This document shows, one piece after another, positions 6,498 to 14,714 of a DNA stretch of 26,837 nucleotides. The notes under the pieces are model-generated. The model saw only the letters and a program-made list of their open reading frames with translations, did not search any database and was not told where the DNA came from. How positions within the stretch are numbered: position 1 is the first letter of the stretch; each line of letters opens with the position of its first letter. The stretch lies in the NCBI GenBank assembly GCA_034178815.1, contig JAXFQS010000079.1, forward strand, positions 1 to 26,837, read 5' to 3'. This stretch comes from JAXFQS01 sp034178815 (GTDB taxonomy: Bacteria > Verrucomicrobiota > Kiritimatiellia > RFP12 > DVOR01). The translations under genes were made by a program, and so were the position numbers.

Positions 6498-7853
6498 CTA
6501 AAGCACCTTGCCGACGCCGTAAGCCTTGAACCCCAACCCCGCCAACGCCCGTAAATCCAGGCAATTGCGACCATCGAACAGAAACGCCGGCTTGGCCATC
6601 GACGCATAAATCCGCGCATAATCAAGCCCCCGGTACTCGGCCCAGTCCGTCAGCAACACCACCGCATGGGCTCCCATTGCCGCCTCGTACGGATCCGCGC
6701 AGAAGGTGACCTGCGAACGGATGTCCTCCAAGTCACGCACCGCATTGGGTAAAGCCTTCGGATCGGACACCGCGATAGACGCATGCTCTTCCGCAAGAAT
6801 ATGGCAAATCTTCTTGGCAGGTGTCTCTCTCGTGTCCCCCGTGTCGGCCTTGAACGCGAAGCCCAGAACAGCAACCTTCTTCCCCGCGAGTGTGCCGAAC
6901 ATCTCGTCGACGATACGCCGCACAAACCGCTCCTGCTGGAACTCATTGACCTCCACAACCTGTTTCCAATAGGCCGCCGCCTGGTAAAGTCCATGGCTCT
7001 CGCAAATGTAGGAAAGGTTGAGAATGTCTTTCTTGAAGCAGGAGCCGCCAAAGCCGACACCGGCCTTGAGAAACTTGCTTCCGATGCGCGTGTCCAAGCC
7101 AACCGCATGGGCTACTTCGTCGATATCTGCCCCGGTCTGTTCGCACAGTTCGGTGAGGGCGTTGATGGAACTGATCCGCTGGGCGAGGAAGGCATTGGCG
7201 GCCAACTTGGATAGTTCGCTGGACCAGACATTGGTGGTAAGGATTCGTTCGCGTGGTACCCATGCGGCGTAGATTTCGATGAGTTCCTGCAGGCCGATTC
7301 GTCCCAATGGGGTGTCGTTGCCACCGCACAGGACGCGGTCTGGTTCGAGCAGATCGCGGATGGCTGTTCCTTCGGCTAGAAATTCGGGATTGGAGAGTAC
7401 CTCGAAGCGGTATTGGGAGGCTTCGTTGAGGATCTTTGCCATAGCCGCGGCGGTACGGACGGGGAGTGTGGATTTCTCGATGACGAGTTTGTCGGACTGG
7501 GCGTATCTGGCGATGTCGCAGGCGGTTTTCTCCCAGTACTGGAGGTCTGCGGCGTAGCCGGCGCCGCGCCCGAATGTTTTGGTCGGGGTGTTGACTCCGA
7601 CGAATATGATGTCGTTTTCTCGAATGCCTTTTTCGAGGTCGGTGGTAAAGAAGAGGTTCTTGCCGCGGCGGGCTTCTACGAGTTCTTTAAGTCCGGGTTC
7701 GTAGATGGGCAGGGTGTCTGAGTTCCAGGCGGCGATGCGGTCGGCGTTGATGTCGACGACGGTGACTTTTCGGTCTGGGTTTTTGGCTGCGATGACGGCC
7801 ATTGTGGGGCCGCCGATGTAGCCGGCGCCGATGCAGAGGATATCCTTTTTCAC
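6498..7853 (-). CDS. ugd: UDP-glucose 6-dehydrogenase, eukaryote-type
   Basis: Oxidises UDP-glucose to UDP-glucuronate with two NAD+, supplying uronic acids for surface polysaccharides. The N-terminal Rossmann motif is LCIGAGYIGG and the catalytic cysteine sits in GFGGSCFKKD (Cys272 from this start). The sequence follows the animal enzyme more closely than E. coli Ugd: AWNSDTLPIYEPGL, RGKNLFF, NPEFLAEGTAI, WVPRERILTTN, SSELSKLAANAFLAQRISS and FAFKADTGDTRE all match the animal pattern almost word for word. I prefer GTG 7853 because the family begins just before KDILCIG; GTG 7880 would add nine residues. Neither has a clear ribosome site. It lies about 80 nt after the small exported protein and probably shares its promoter. 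It ends in TAG. Confidence 0.93.
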   Translation of the reverse strand: MKKDILCIGAGYIGGPTMAVIAAKNPDRKVTVVDINADRIAAWNSDTLPIYEPGLKELVEARRGKNLFFTTDLEKGIRENDIIFVGVNTPTKTFGRGAGYAADLQYWEKTACDIARYAQSDKLVIEKSTLPVRTAAAMAKILNEASQYRFEVLSNPEFLAEGTAIRDLLEPDRVLCGGNDTPLGRIGLQELIEIYAAWVPRERILTTNVWSSELSKLAANAFLAQRISSINALTELCEQTGADIDEVAHAVGLDTRIGSKFLKAGVGFGGSCFKKDILNLSYICESHGLYQAAAYWKQVVEVNEFQQERFVRRIVDEMFGTLAGKKVAVLGFAFKADTGDTRETPAKKICHILAEEHASIAVSDPKALPNAVRDLEDIRSQVTFCADPYEAAMGAHAVVLLTDWAEYRGLDYARIYASMAKPAFLFDGRNCLDLRALAGLGFKAYGVGKVL

Positions 7854-7934
7854 AGTTCGCCGGAAGGGAGGTTGGCGCACGATTTTTGTCCGGTTCGTTG
7901 GTATGCGTCGCCGGCTCTGGTGTGCGCTGCGGGG

Positions 7935-8252
7935 TTAGTAGACTGCGTGGATGGGGAGGGAAAGGGTGTGCACGACGAACCGGATGGGGGCGAGCAGTCC
8001 GACGCGGAGATTGCGCGGCCCAGACCGATAGTTGCCCGTGATGGGGGAGGTGATTGTCTGAACCAGTCCGAGCGGCACATAGAGCACGGCGAGGGCCGAG
8101 CCGGGGATTGCCTTGAGGTCTTCCATCACTTTGGAACTGGAGATGGCCTCGCTTGCGACGGCCGCGGCTGCTGCGGCTTCTATTTCCGGGGAGGCGCGCA
8201 GGACGGCGGCTGGCAGAAGCAGCAGGGCCAGTAGGAACGCTTTGAACTTCAT
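7935..8252 (-). CDS. Small exported protein of unknown function
   Basis: A 105-residue protein starting at ATG 8252 (TTG 8261 is an alternative). It opens with a clear signal peptide: MKFKAFLLALLLLPAAVLRA, with cleavage likely after the Ala-Ser near residue 21. An Ala-rich segment follows (IEAAAAAAVASEAIS), then a region with two weakly hydrophobic stretches (GSALAVLYVPLGLVQTITSP and RVGLLAPIRFVVHTLSLP). I do not recognise the family. The ORF is supported by a good promoter 22-50 nt upstream and by its position just before ugd. The product is probably periplasmic or attached to the envelope. Confidence 0.6.
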   Translation of the reverse strand: MKFKAFLLALLLLPAAVLRASPEIEAAAAAAVASEAISSSKVMEDLKAIPGSALAVLYVPLGLVQTITSPITGNYRSGPRNLRVGLLAPIRFVVHTLSLPIHAVY

Positions 8253-8273
8253 ACGAATCAATCCTATAGGCGC

Positions 8274-8302
8274 ATTCTACCAAGTCCCTCTCGGGAAGTC
8301 AA
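8274..8302 (-). promoter_or_regulatory. Sigma70-type promoter for the exported protein and ugd
   Basis: On the minus strand TTGACT (8302-8297) is followed after 17 nt by TAGAAT (8279-8274). The predicted start near 8267 gives a leader of about 15 nt before ATG 8252. A second TTGACA just upstream overlaps the region but is spaced too far from the -10 box. Confidence 0.65.
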
Positions 8303-8590
8303 TGTCAATCCGCCTTTGCGTAACGGGAACGCAACTGGACGGTGGGGGCGTCGGGATGGTTTGCGTTAAGGGGATTTCTGCCCAACTAGGCGGGAGAATG
8401 GTGCCTTCCAGATGCGGTAAGAGGTTGCTAGGTCTGGGGGAGATTGTTTCCTACCGGAGACTCCCTTTCCTGCCTAGGAACCACGCCCCGCGCTCGGTAT
8501 CCCTCCCCCCAACTCCGCATGGTTGCTTGCCCCTCTCGCGCCTACCCATTGAATCCCCCTTCGACATACCCCCACCCACCATAAAAAAAA
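8303..8590. other. Intergenic region with no gene seen
   Basis: About 290 nt between the promoter of the exported protein and the tRNA 3' end. Plus-strand frames here run through the tRNA and carry no family signal. The eight T residues on the minus strand directly after the tRNA CCA (8590-8583) may help end its transcript. I see no other gene, repeat or hairpin worth naming. Confidence 0.5.
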
Positions 8591-8664
8591 TGGAGCGAGC
8601 TACGGGAATCGAACCCGTGTGGCCAGCTTGGAAGGCTGGCGTTCTGCCATTGAACTAAGCTCGC
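8591..8664 (-). tRNA. tRNA-Gly (anticodon TCC)
   Basis: Read on the minus strand it begins GCGAGCT and ends AGCTCGC-T-CCA, so the 7-bp acceptor stem is perfect and the CCA end is encoded. The anticodon stem CCAGC/GCTGG encloses the loop CTTCCAA with anticodon TCC, reading glycine GGA/GGG. The T arm contains GGTTCGATTCC. It is 71 nt plus CCA. A promoter lies 11 nt upstream and a run of eight T follows directly. Confidence 0.97.
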
Positions 8665-8675
8665 GAATGGAAAGT

Positions 8676-8704
8676 AATGTACCATCTTCAGAGGTTCTAG
8701 TCAA
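8676..8704 (-). promoter_or_regulatory. Promoter of tRNA-Gly
   Basis: TTGACT (8704-8699), a 17-nt spacer and TACATT (8681-8676) on the minus strand. The -10 box ends 11 nt before the mature tRNA, leaving a 5' leader of only about five bases for RNase P. Confidence 0.65.
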
Positions 8705-8815
8705 GCGCAAAACCGCAAGGAGCAAGGCAATGATGCAAAAAGGTGGCTAGGAATCTCCGTAAAGGTTGCTTTCAGCGCGGCAGAGTGGTGCCCGTCAAAT
8801 GAAGTGAGCGCAAAT

Positions 8816-8853
8816 CAAAAGACCGCCCCGCTTGAGCGGAACGGCCTTCGGTC
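8816..8853 (-). terminator. Intrinsic terminator of the rhamnose operon
   Basis: On the minus strand GACCG (8853-8849) pairs with CGGTC (8825-8821), enclosing an inner stem CCGCT-CAA-GCGG, and is followed by TTTT (8820-8817). It stands 14 nt past the rhaD stop. Confidence 0.75.
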
Positions 8854-8866
8854 AAGATGCCGGAGA

Positions 8867-9706
8867 CTAGAGGAAACGCTCGGGTAGCGTCAAGTGAAAG
8901 TCCTTTGCCAACTCGCGGAGTTGAGGCGTATCGATGCACGAACGCTTGGGCAGACCGCTCGATTGGACTTTCATCCAAATCTCCGCCGCCTTCTCAACCG
9001 TCTCCATCAGCCCAAAAGCCTCGCCAAAGTTCTCAGCCGAGACAAAGAGACCATGGTGCGCCCAGACCGCAATGTTGTAGGACTTCATCAACTTGCTCGT
9101 CTCAATCGCAATAGCCCGTCCGCCCGGAACCATCCAGGGAACCACCCCCACGCCCTCCGGGAAAATCACCGGACACTCGGTCATCACCTCCCACAGCGCG
9201 CGGGTAAAGTCGCGATCCGTCAGCGGCAAGACAAAGGTCATCGCAATGAGATTCACCGGGTGCGCATGGTAGATTACCCGCTGTCTCCCGGCCGTGCGCG
9301 CCACGCAGACCTCGTGGTTCATCAAATGGGGTCCGAACTCGCTGGTCGGACGCCCCCCGCTGCGCAGCCCCCAGAGAATGCGGTACCGCTCGCCCACGCC
9401 ATCAAGTTCGGCAATGCAGATGTTCTCCTCGGGATCCAACGCCACATGGCGAAGATGCCGACCCGTGCCGGTGACCAAGAACAACTCACCCGCAAGACCG
9501 GGAACCTCCGTGCCAATCGGAAGCCAATCGCTCTTGGGAGTGGGATTCAAAGCCTTGACCGCGGCGGCTTCCTCGGGCGTGAGGCGATAGGAGAGATTCC
9601 CACCGTTCCGCTCGTGCCACCCCTGGTTCGCACCCCATTCCGCCGTGCGGATGAACTCCTTGACAAAAGACTTCTGGAGCATAGTCAATGATTCCCCTAC
9701 ATTCAT
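8867..9706 (-). CDS. rhaD: Rhamnulose-1-phosphate aldolase
   Basis: Class II zinc aldolase that splits L-rhamnulose 1-phosphate into dihydroxyacetone phosphate and L-lactaldehyde. Visible signatures are GWHERNGGNLSYRL near the N-terminus (substrate phosphate loop), VTGTGRHLR, the zinc-binding YHAHPVN, and AHHGLFV with the third zinc histidine. About 279 residues from ATG 9706, against 274 in E. coli. That ATG overlaps the rhaA stop as TAATG, pointing to coupled translation. ATG 9682, which has AGGGGA about 10 nt upstream and begins MLQKSFVKEF, fits the family N-terminus equally well. Last gene of the rhamnose operon. Confidence 0.95.
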   Translation of the reverse strand: MNVGESLTMLQKSFVKEFIRTAEWGANQGWHERNGGNLSYRLTPEEAAAVKALNPTPKSDWLPIGTEVPGLAGELFLVTGTGRHLRHVALDPEENICIAELDGVGERYRILWGLRSGGRPTSEFGPHLMNHEVCVARTAGRQRVIYHAHPVNLIAMTFVLPLTDRDFTRALWEVMTECPVIFPEGVGVVPWMVPGGRAIAIETSKLMKSYNIAVWAHHGLFVSAENFGEAFGLMETVEKAAEIWMKVQSSGLPKRSCIDTPQLRELAKDFHLTLPERFL

Positions 9707-10944
9707 TACTTGCGCTTCAACTGGACGCTGCGTTCGTAACGGCGGATTTTCTCGAACCAACTCTCGTCGGCCGGTACATTCGCCCGAGAGCAGAACTCGG
9801 CCCAGATGTCGCCGAACGGATAGGTCTTCACCTCCTCCTGGAGCATCAAGACCTCGGTGTAGCGGCGAGCATCCTGCAGCGCGGCAAGCTTCTTATGCGG
9901 CGTGAGCAGGGCTTTGAGCAAAGCCTTCTGCATATTGCGCATCCCAATGACCCAGGCCGCCACGCGATTGATGGACGCATCAAAGAAGTCGAGCGCGAGA
10001 ATGACGCGTTCGGGTCCGGCCTGGACAATCTCCTTTGCAATCTCTTCGACTTCATTCGTGAGGGCGACGACATGGTCGCTGTCCCAGCGGACGCTACGGG
10101 TCACATGGAGGGCAACCTTGTCGGCAAAGAGGAGCATGGAGGGAATCTTGTCGGCGACGGATTCGGTGGGATGAAAGTGGCCGTTGTCCAAGAGGCAGAG
10201 GATGTCGTTCTTGGCGGCGTAGTTCATGTAGAACTCGTGCGAGCCGACGGTGTAGCTTTCGACGCCGATGCCGAATACCTTGGATTCGACGGTGATGTTG
10301 ACTTTGTTCCTGTCGTAGGGCTGCTCAAGAATGCGGTCGAGGGAGTCTTTCAGCCGTGCGCGAGGTGCGGTGCGATCGGCGGGGGTGTCTTTTAGTCCGT
10401 CGGGGATCCAGATATTGACGGTGGAGGTGTTGCCCAGTTCGGTCGCAAAGTATTCGGCGATGCGGATGGAGGCTTTGCAGTGGTCAATCCAGAATTGGCG
10501 GATGGCTGGGTTTTCGTGGGAGAGTGTGAGACCGTCGGCCTTGGGGTGTGCGAAGCAGGTGGGGTTGAAGTCGAGTCCAATGCCGCGTTTTTTGGCGAAC
10601 TTGACCCATTCGGAGAAGTGTTCGGGGGCAAGTTGATTGCGGTCGACTTTGTTGTTTTTGAATATGGCGTAGTTGGCGTGGAGGTTGAGGCGGTGTTTGC
10701 CGGGGATGAGGGAGAGGGCTTTGTCGATGTCGGCCATCAATTCTTTCGGGGTGCGGGCTTTGCCGGGGTAGTTGCCGGTGGCGGCGATGCCGCCGGAGAG
10801 TTCGCCTGCGTTCTCGAAGCCGCCGACATCGTCGCCCTGCCAGCAGTGCATGGAGATGGCGATGTTCTGGAGAGTCTGGAGGGCTTTTTCGGTATCGACG
10901 CCGAGTCTGGCGTATTGTTCTTTTGCGGATGGGTAGCGGGACAT
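9706..10944 (-). CDS. rhaA: L-rhamnose isomerase
   Basis: Converts L-rhamnose to L-rhamnulose in the cytoplasm, using divalent metals in a TIM barrel. 412 residues, the usual length. Family landmarks: ISMHCWQGDDVGGFE near the N-terminus, TGNYPGKART, GLDFNPTCFAHP, NIWIPDG, NITVESKVFGIGVE, CLLDNGHFHPTE with metal ligands, and ILALDFFDASINRVAAW. It lies 41 nt downstream of rhaB and overlaps rhaD by a base, the conserved order for catabolic rha operons. Confidence 0.97.
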   Translation of the reverse strand: MSRYPSAKEQYARLGVDTEKALQTLQNIAISMHCWQGDDVGGFENAGELSGGIAATGNYPGKARTPKELMADIDKALSLIPGKHRLNLHANYAIFKNNKVDRNQLAPEHFSEWVKFAKKRGIGLDFNPTCFAHPKADGLTLSHENPAIRQFWIDHCKASIRIAEYFATELGNTSTVNIWIPDGLKDTPADRTAPRARLKDSLDRILEQPYDRNKVNITVESKVFGIGVESYTVGSHEFYMNYAAKNDILCLLDNGHFHPTESVADKIPSMLLFADKVALHVTRSVRWDSDHVVALTNEVEEIAKEIVQAGPERVILALDFFDASINRVAAWVIGMRNMQKALLKALLTPHKKLAALQDARRYTEVLMLQEEVKTYPFGDIWAEFCSRANVPADESWFEKIRRYERSVQLKRK

Positions 10945-10985
10945 GTCTGGGTTCGCTTTCTGATTGGATGTGTGAGGTTTTCGGG

Positions 10986-12392
10986 TTAGACGCGGCGGAC
11001 GTCGAACGAGCGTCTAATGGCGTCGCGGGCTTCGGCGAGTGAGGGGAATCGTCCGTCGGCAATCATCTGGACGGCGAGGTTTCCTAGGGCGGTGCCCTCG
11101 GTTGGGCCAGTCCAGATTTCCTTTCCGGTGGCCTGGGCAGTCAGGGCGTTGAGGAGGCTGTCTTTGGAGCCGCCGCCGACGATGTGGAGGGTGTCGTAGC
11201 GCTTGCCGACAATCTGTTCGAGTTCGTCGACGGCCTTGGCATAGCGGTCGGCGAGGGAGCGGTAGACGACGGAGGCAAAGTCGCCCGGAGTCTCAGGGAT
11301 TGCTCCTCCGGCCTGGCGGCAACCTTCGCGTATGGCCTCGCGCATAGAGGTTGGCGCGAAGTAGGCCGGTTGGTTGCAATCAATGATGGTCGTGACTGCA
11401 GACCTTTGGGCTCCGGTGCTTAGTTGGTCGAAGGTCAATGGGTTGCCACCTTCCGCCTCGAACTCTTTCTTGACGGACTGGAGCATCCAAAGTCCCATAA
11501 TGTTTTTGAGGAAGCGGTAGCGCCGGAGATAGCCGCCCTCGTTGGTGAAGTTTCCCTGCCGGGCAGCCTCGGAGGTCTCGGGCTTGGATAGTTCGGCTCC
11601 CAGCAAAGACCAGGTTCCGGAACTGATGTAGAGGGCATCGGTTTGCGCGGGAACCGCGACGACGGCGGATGCGGTGTCGTGGGTCGGGGGAAGCACCACG
11701 CGGGTGTTGAATCCCACCGCTTCGGCAATCTCGGGGCGAAGACATCCGACGGTTTCGCCGGGCATCGAGAGCGCCCCGAAAAGATGGTCGGGCAGACCGA
11801 GCGCGCGAATGACCTCCCGATCCCAGTCGGCGTCCGCCGCCTGAACCAACTGGCTCGTCGTCGCATTGGTATACTCTTGCCGTTTGACGCCCGTCAGACG
11901 CCAATGGAAATAGTCCGGCATCATCAACAACGAGCAGGCTTTCGCAAGCAGGTCGGGGCGGTCTCGTTGGAGGGCAACCAGCTGGCAGATGGTATTGAAC
12001 GGCTGCCGCTGGATACCCGTCGCGGCATAGAGCGCTTCAGGCGAAATCCGCGCGTCGATAACCTCGTAGGCCCCCTCCGTGCGGCCATCCCGGTAGGCCA
12101 CAGTCGGCCCAAGCAGCCGGTCATCCGCGTCCAGCAACGCAAAGTCAACCCCCCATGTGTCGATGCCAATCGAAGTCGGGATGATGCCGAGCGCGTTGCA
12201 CGCCTTGAGGCCGTTAAGAATCTCCGAGAAGAGAGCCTCGGAATCCCAGCAAAGCGTTCCCTCACGGTCAACTACACCGTTCGGGAAACGGTAGATTTCA
12301 CGCGTAGAGATGCGCCCCCCTTCGAGCGTTGCCAGCAAATGACGGCCGCTTGAAGCCCCAATGTCGATGGCAAGATAGGTAGGCGGAGACAT
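10986..12392 (-). CDS. rhaB: L-rhamnulokinase
   Basis: FGGY-family sugar kinase that phosphorylates L-rhamnulose at C1 with ATP. The N-terminal phosphate motif is LAIDIGASSGRH; GIDTWGVDFALLD, PFNTICQLVAL and LPPTHDTASAVVAVP are the substrate-side signatures; HIVGGGSKDSLLNALTAQAT is the C-terminal ATP-binding part. 468 residues, close to the E. coli 489. The start ATG 12392 overlaps the fucO stop (TGATG), so the two are probably translationally coupled. Confidence 0.96.
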   Translation of the reverse strand: MSPPTYLAIDIGASSGRHLLATLEGGRISTREIYRFPNGVVDREGTLCWDSEALFSEILNGLKACNALGIIPTSIGIDTWGVDFALLDADDRLLGPTVAYRDGRTEGAYEVIDARISPEALYAATGIQRQPFNTICQLVALQRDRPDLLAKACSLLMMPDYFHWRLTGVKRQEYTNATTSQLVQAADADWDREVIRALGLPDHLFGALSMPGETVGCLRPEIAEAVGFNTRVVLPPTHDTASAVVAVPAQTDALYISSGTWSLLGAELSKPETSEAARQGNFTNEGGYLRRYRFLKNIMGLWMLQSVKKEFEAEGGNPLTFDQLSTGAQRSAVTTIIDCNQPAYFAPTSMREAIREGCRQAGGAIPETPGDFASVVYRSLADRYAKAVDELEQIVGKRYDTLHIVGGGSKDSLLNALTAQATGKEIWTGPTEGTALGNLAVQMIADGRFPSLAEARDAIRRSFDVRRV

Positions 12393-13543
12393 CAGTAGAC
12401 CTTCCGGTAGAGAGCCAAGATTTCAGCCTGCGAAACCTCGCGGGGATTGCCCCCCGTGCAGACATCCGCCAGCGCATCCGCCGAGAGTTTTTCAAGACCG
12501 CCCTCAGGCACCCCCAGCCCCGAGAGTTTCTGCGGAATACCCACGGCAATCGCCAACTTCCGTACCGCTTCGACGGCGGCGTCGGCTGCTTGGTTCGGGG
12601 TCATCGAGGCGACACCTTCGACACCCATCGCCTTGGCAATATCGGCGTATTTGGCGAGCGCGGCCGGCTTGTTGAACTCCATTACCGTCGGGAGCAACAG
12701 TGCGTTGGCGACCCCGTGCGGAATATCGTAGACCGCCCCCAGCGGATGCGCCATCGAGTGGACGATTCCAAGCCCCACATTGGAGAAGCCCATTGCCGCG
12801 ATATACTGCGCCAGAGCCATTCCCTCGACCGCCTCGGTATCGTTTCCGTCCGCGACCGCCCTAGGCAGGAAACGGGCAATCAGTTCGATAGCCCGCAGCT
12901 CGAACATATCCGTCATCGTCCAGGCCGCCTTGGTGATATAGCCCTCGATTGCGTGCGTCAACGCATCCATTCCGGTGGCCGCCTTGAGCTTGGCGGGCAT
13001 AGAGGCCATCAACTCGGCATCGACAATGGCGCAGACGGGGATGTCGTGAGGATCGACGCAGACCATCTTCTTGGCGCGGTGCTCGTCGGTGATTACATAA
13101 TTGATGGTGACCTCGGCACCGGTTCCTGCGGTGGTCGGGAGGGCGAAGATGGGCTTGGCTTTATGGCGCGTCGGGGCGACGCCTTCGAGAGAGACAATGT
13201 CGGCAAAGTCGGGGTTGGCGGCAATGATGGCCGCGGCCTTGGCGGTATCCATAACGGAGCCGCCGCCGATGGCCACGAAGCAGTCAGCCCTTTCGGTTCG
13301 GTAGGCATCAAGGCATCCGTTGACATTGGCCATAGTGGGATTGGCCTTGATGTCGGAGTAGATCGCGTAGGGGATGTCGGCCGCATCGAGGATATCGGTG
13401 ACCTTCTTTGCCGTACCGCAGGCCAACAGGGGAGCATCCGTGACAACGAGGGGTTTGGCGAGACCTCTGGCCTTGAGTTCTGTCGCCAACTCTTGCCGGC
13501 AGCCTGCGCCGAAGTGGGAGGTTTCATTGAGGATGATGCGCAT
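12392..13543 (-). CDS. fucO: Lactaldehyde reductase (iron-dependent alcohol dehydrogenase)
   Basis: Reduces L-lactaldehyde, the product of RhaD, to (S)-1,2-propanediol while regenerating NAD+; this is the anaerobic outlet of rhamnose catabolism. 383 residues, as in E. coli FucO (382-383). The cofactor loop is GGGSVMDTAKA and TTAGTGAEVT follows. The four iron ligands are in place: Asp193, His197 (GMDALTHAIEGY), His262 (HSMAHPLG) and His276 (IPHGVA), nearly the same numbers as in E. coli. I chose ATG 13543, preceded by AAGGA at 8 nt, over a longer frame reaching 13816 that runs antisense-like into rhaT. It sits 20 nt after rhaT. Confidence 0.94.
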   Translation of the reverse strand: MRIILNETSHFGAGCRQELATELKARGLAKPLVVTDAPLLACGTAKKVTDILDAADIPYAIYSDIKANPTMANVNGCLDAYRTERADCFVAIGGGSVMDTAKAAAIIAANPDFADIVSLEGVAPTRHKAKPIFALPTTAGTGAEVTINYVITDEHRAKKMVCVDPHDIPVCAIVDAELMASMPAKLKAATGMDALTHAIEGYITKAAWTMTDMFELRAIELIARFLPRAVADGNDTEAVEGMALAQYIAAMGFSNVGLGIVHSMAHPLGAVYDIPHGVANALLLPTVMEFNKPAALAKYADIAKAMGVEGVASMTPNQAADAAVEAVRKLAIAVGIPQKLSGLGVPEGGLEKLSADALADVCTGGNPREVSQAEILALYRKVY

Positions 13544-13563
13544 AGAGGATTCCTTGGGAGGGG

Positions 13564-14592
13564 TTAGAGGGATGCGCTCCAGCCGCCGATGAGAGCGGAT
13601 AGGAGCAGGACGAGAAGACCCGTTGCGAGGGAGGTTTTGGTTGCTTTTCCAGCCCCTTTCCATTCGCCGAGAAGGACGCCCAACACGCCGCTGAAGAGGA
13701 TGGAGGAGGCCATCACCATGGCCCAGCCGACATAGCCGAGTGTGCCCATCATGGGTTCGCCTATCTTGAATGCGACGAACTGCATCGCCCAGAGAATTCC
13801 CCCGCCTGCCGCCCATCCAGCGTTGACCGCGGCCGGGCCTTTGGCGTAGTCACCGAGCGTGCGGTTTTTAAGGTTTAGCAGAAGGCACCAGACACCATTG
13901 ACCAGGAAGCCTCCAAGGAGACAGACGGCCAGCACGGGGAGACCTCTCCAAATGTCGGAGGTTCCCGCCTCCCGGGCGATTTGTTCCAATCCCGGGCCCC
14001 CTTGCAAGCCAAAACTCAGCGCGGCGCTCATAACTCCGGAGAAGAGGGCGATAGCCAGCCCTTTGGGGAGATTGAACTCGCCTTCGGTCTTTTTCCCCTG
14101 CTTGGCAAGGTCGCGTTCCTTACCCATTCCGGCGAGCCCCATCAGGATAATTCCCAGGACGCTGACGGCTACTCCGGCCAAGGAGACCCTACCGGAAGCG
14201 CTTTGGAGGAGCCCCGAGAGTTCGCCCTTGAGCATAGGGGGCACGAGCGTGCCGGTCACCGAGCAGATGCCGCAACCGATTGCCAGCCCAAGCCCGACGC
14301 CGAGATAGCGAATCATCAGTCCCCAAGTCAGTCCGCCGAAGCCCCAACCTGCACCGCAGAGCAGGCAATAGAGCAACTCTTCGCGGGGCGCGGCTGCAAG
14401 CGTTCCGGCGAAGTCTCGGGTGAGTGAGAGGCCGAGGATTGCCGGCACGAGCAGCAGGGCCACGACACTGTAGATCATCCAGCCTGACTCCCAGGCCCAT
14501 CCTCTCACCCGCTTGAGCGGCAGGTAGAAAACCGCTCCAAACAGTCCTCCCAGGACAAACATCAGCATCCCCGACATTGGACTTGGCTGCAT
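13564..14592 (-). CDS. rhaT: L-rhamnose-proton symporter
   Basis: An inner-membrane protein of 342 residues (E. coli RhaT 344) with about ten hydrophobic helices, importing L-rhamnose with a proton. Landmarks: GGLFGAVFYLPLKRVRGWAWE at the N-terminus, GAGWGFGGLTWGLMIRYLGV, GCGICSVTGTLVPP, the central charged loop with GKERDLAKQGKK, and the C-terminal FAFKIGEP-like segment (FVAFKIGEPMMG). ATG 14592 has a strong ribosome site, GGAGGAAAG, right in front. First gene of the rhamnose operon; no rha regulator is present in the window. Confidence 0.95.
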   Translation of the reverse strand: MQPSPMSGMLMFVLGGLFGAVFYLPLKRVRGWAWESGWMIYSVVALLLVPAILGLSLTRDFAGTLAAAPREELLYCLLCGAGWGFGGLTWGLMIRYLGVGLGLAIGCGICSVTGTLVPPMLKGELSGLLQSASGRVSLAGVAVSVLGIILMGLAGMGKERDLAKQGKKTEGEFNLPKGLAIALFSGVMSAALSFGLQGGPGLEQIAREAGTSDIWRGLPVLAVCLLGGFLVNGVWCLLLNLKNRTLGDYAKGPAAVNAGWAAGGGILWAMQFVAFKIGEPMMGTLGYVGWAMVMASSILFSGVLGVLLGEWKGAGKATKTSLATGLLVLLLSALIGGWSASL

Positions 14593-14622
14593 TCTTTCCT
14601 CCGAAAATTGACGACTCCCCGC

Positions 14623-14651
14623 AGTTTACCACAAAGCCGGGATGGACGCAA
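14623..14651 (-). promoter_or_regulatory. Possible promoter of the rhamnose operon
   Basis: TTGCGT (14651-14646), a 17-nt spacer and TAAACT (14628-14623) on the minus strand, 31 nt before the rhaT ATG. Both boxes deviate from consensus, as is common for activator-dependent sugar promoters. No clear operator repeat is visible. Confidence 0.4.
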
Positions 14652-14674
14652 GAAAAGCCCGCCGTTCCAGGCTT
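14650..14674 (-). terminator. Possible terminator after the SGNH gene
   Basis: On the minus strand AAGCC (14674-14670) pairs with GGCTT (14659-14655), followed by TTCTTGC. It is short and overlaps the -35 box of the putative rha promoter, so it is tentative. Confidence 0.35.
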
Positions 14675-14714
14675 CCTTTGGTTGACGGAGTTGCCGAAGG
14701 CGCTCGTTCCGAAA

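Noticed and set aside
8113..8658. 181-residue plus-strand frame
   Set aside because: It runs through the tRNA-Gly gene and the promoter and signal peptide of the minus-strand exported protein; no ribosome site or motif.
12590..13567. 325-residue plus-strand frame opposite fucO
   Set aside because: Antisense shadow of a gene with all four iron ligands in place.
12392..13816. 474-residue version of the fucO product
   Set aside because: The first ~90 residues are read from inside rhaT in another frame; ATG 13543 has a ribosome site and matches the family N-terminus.
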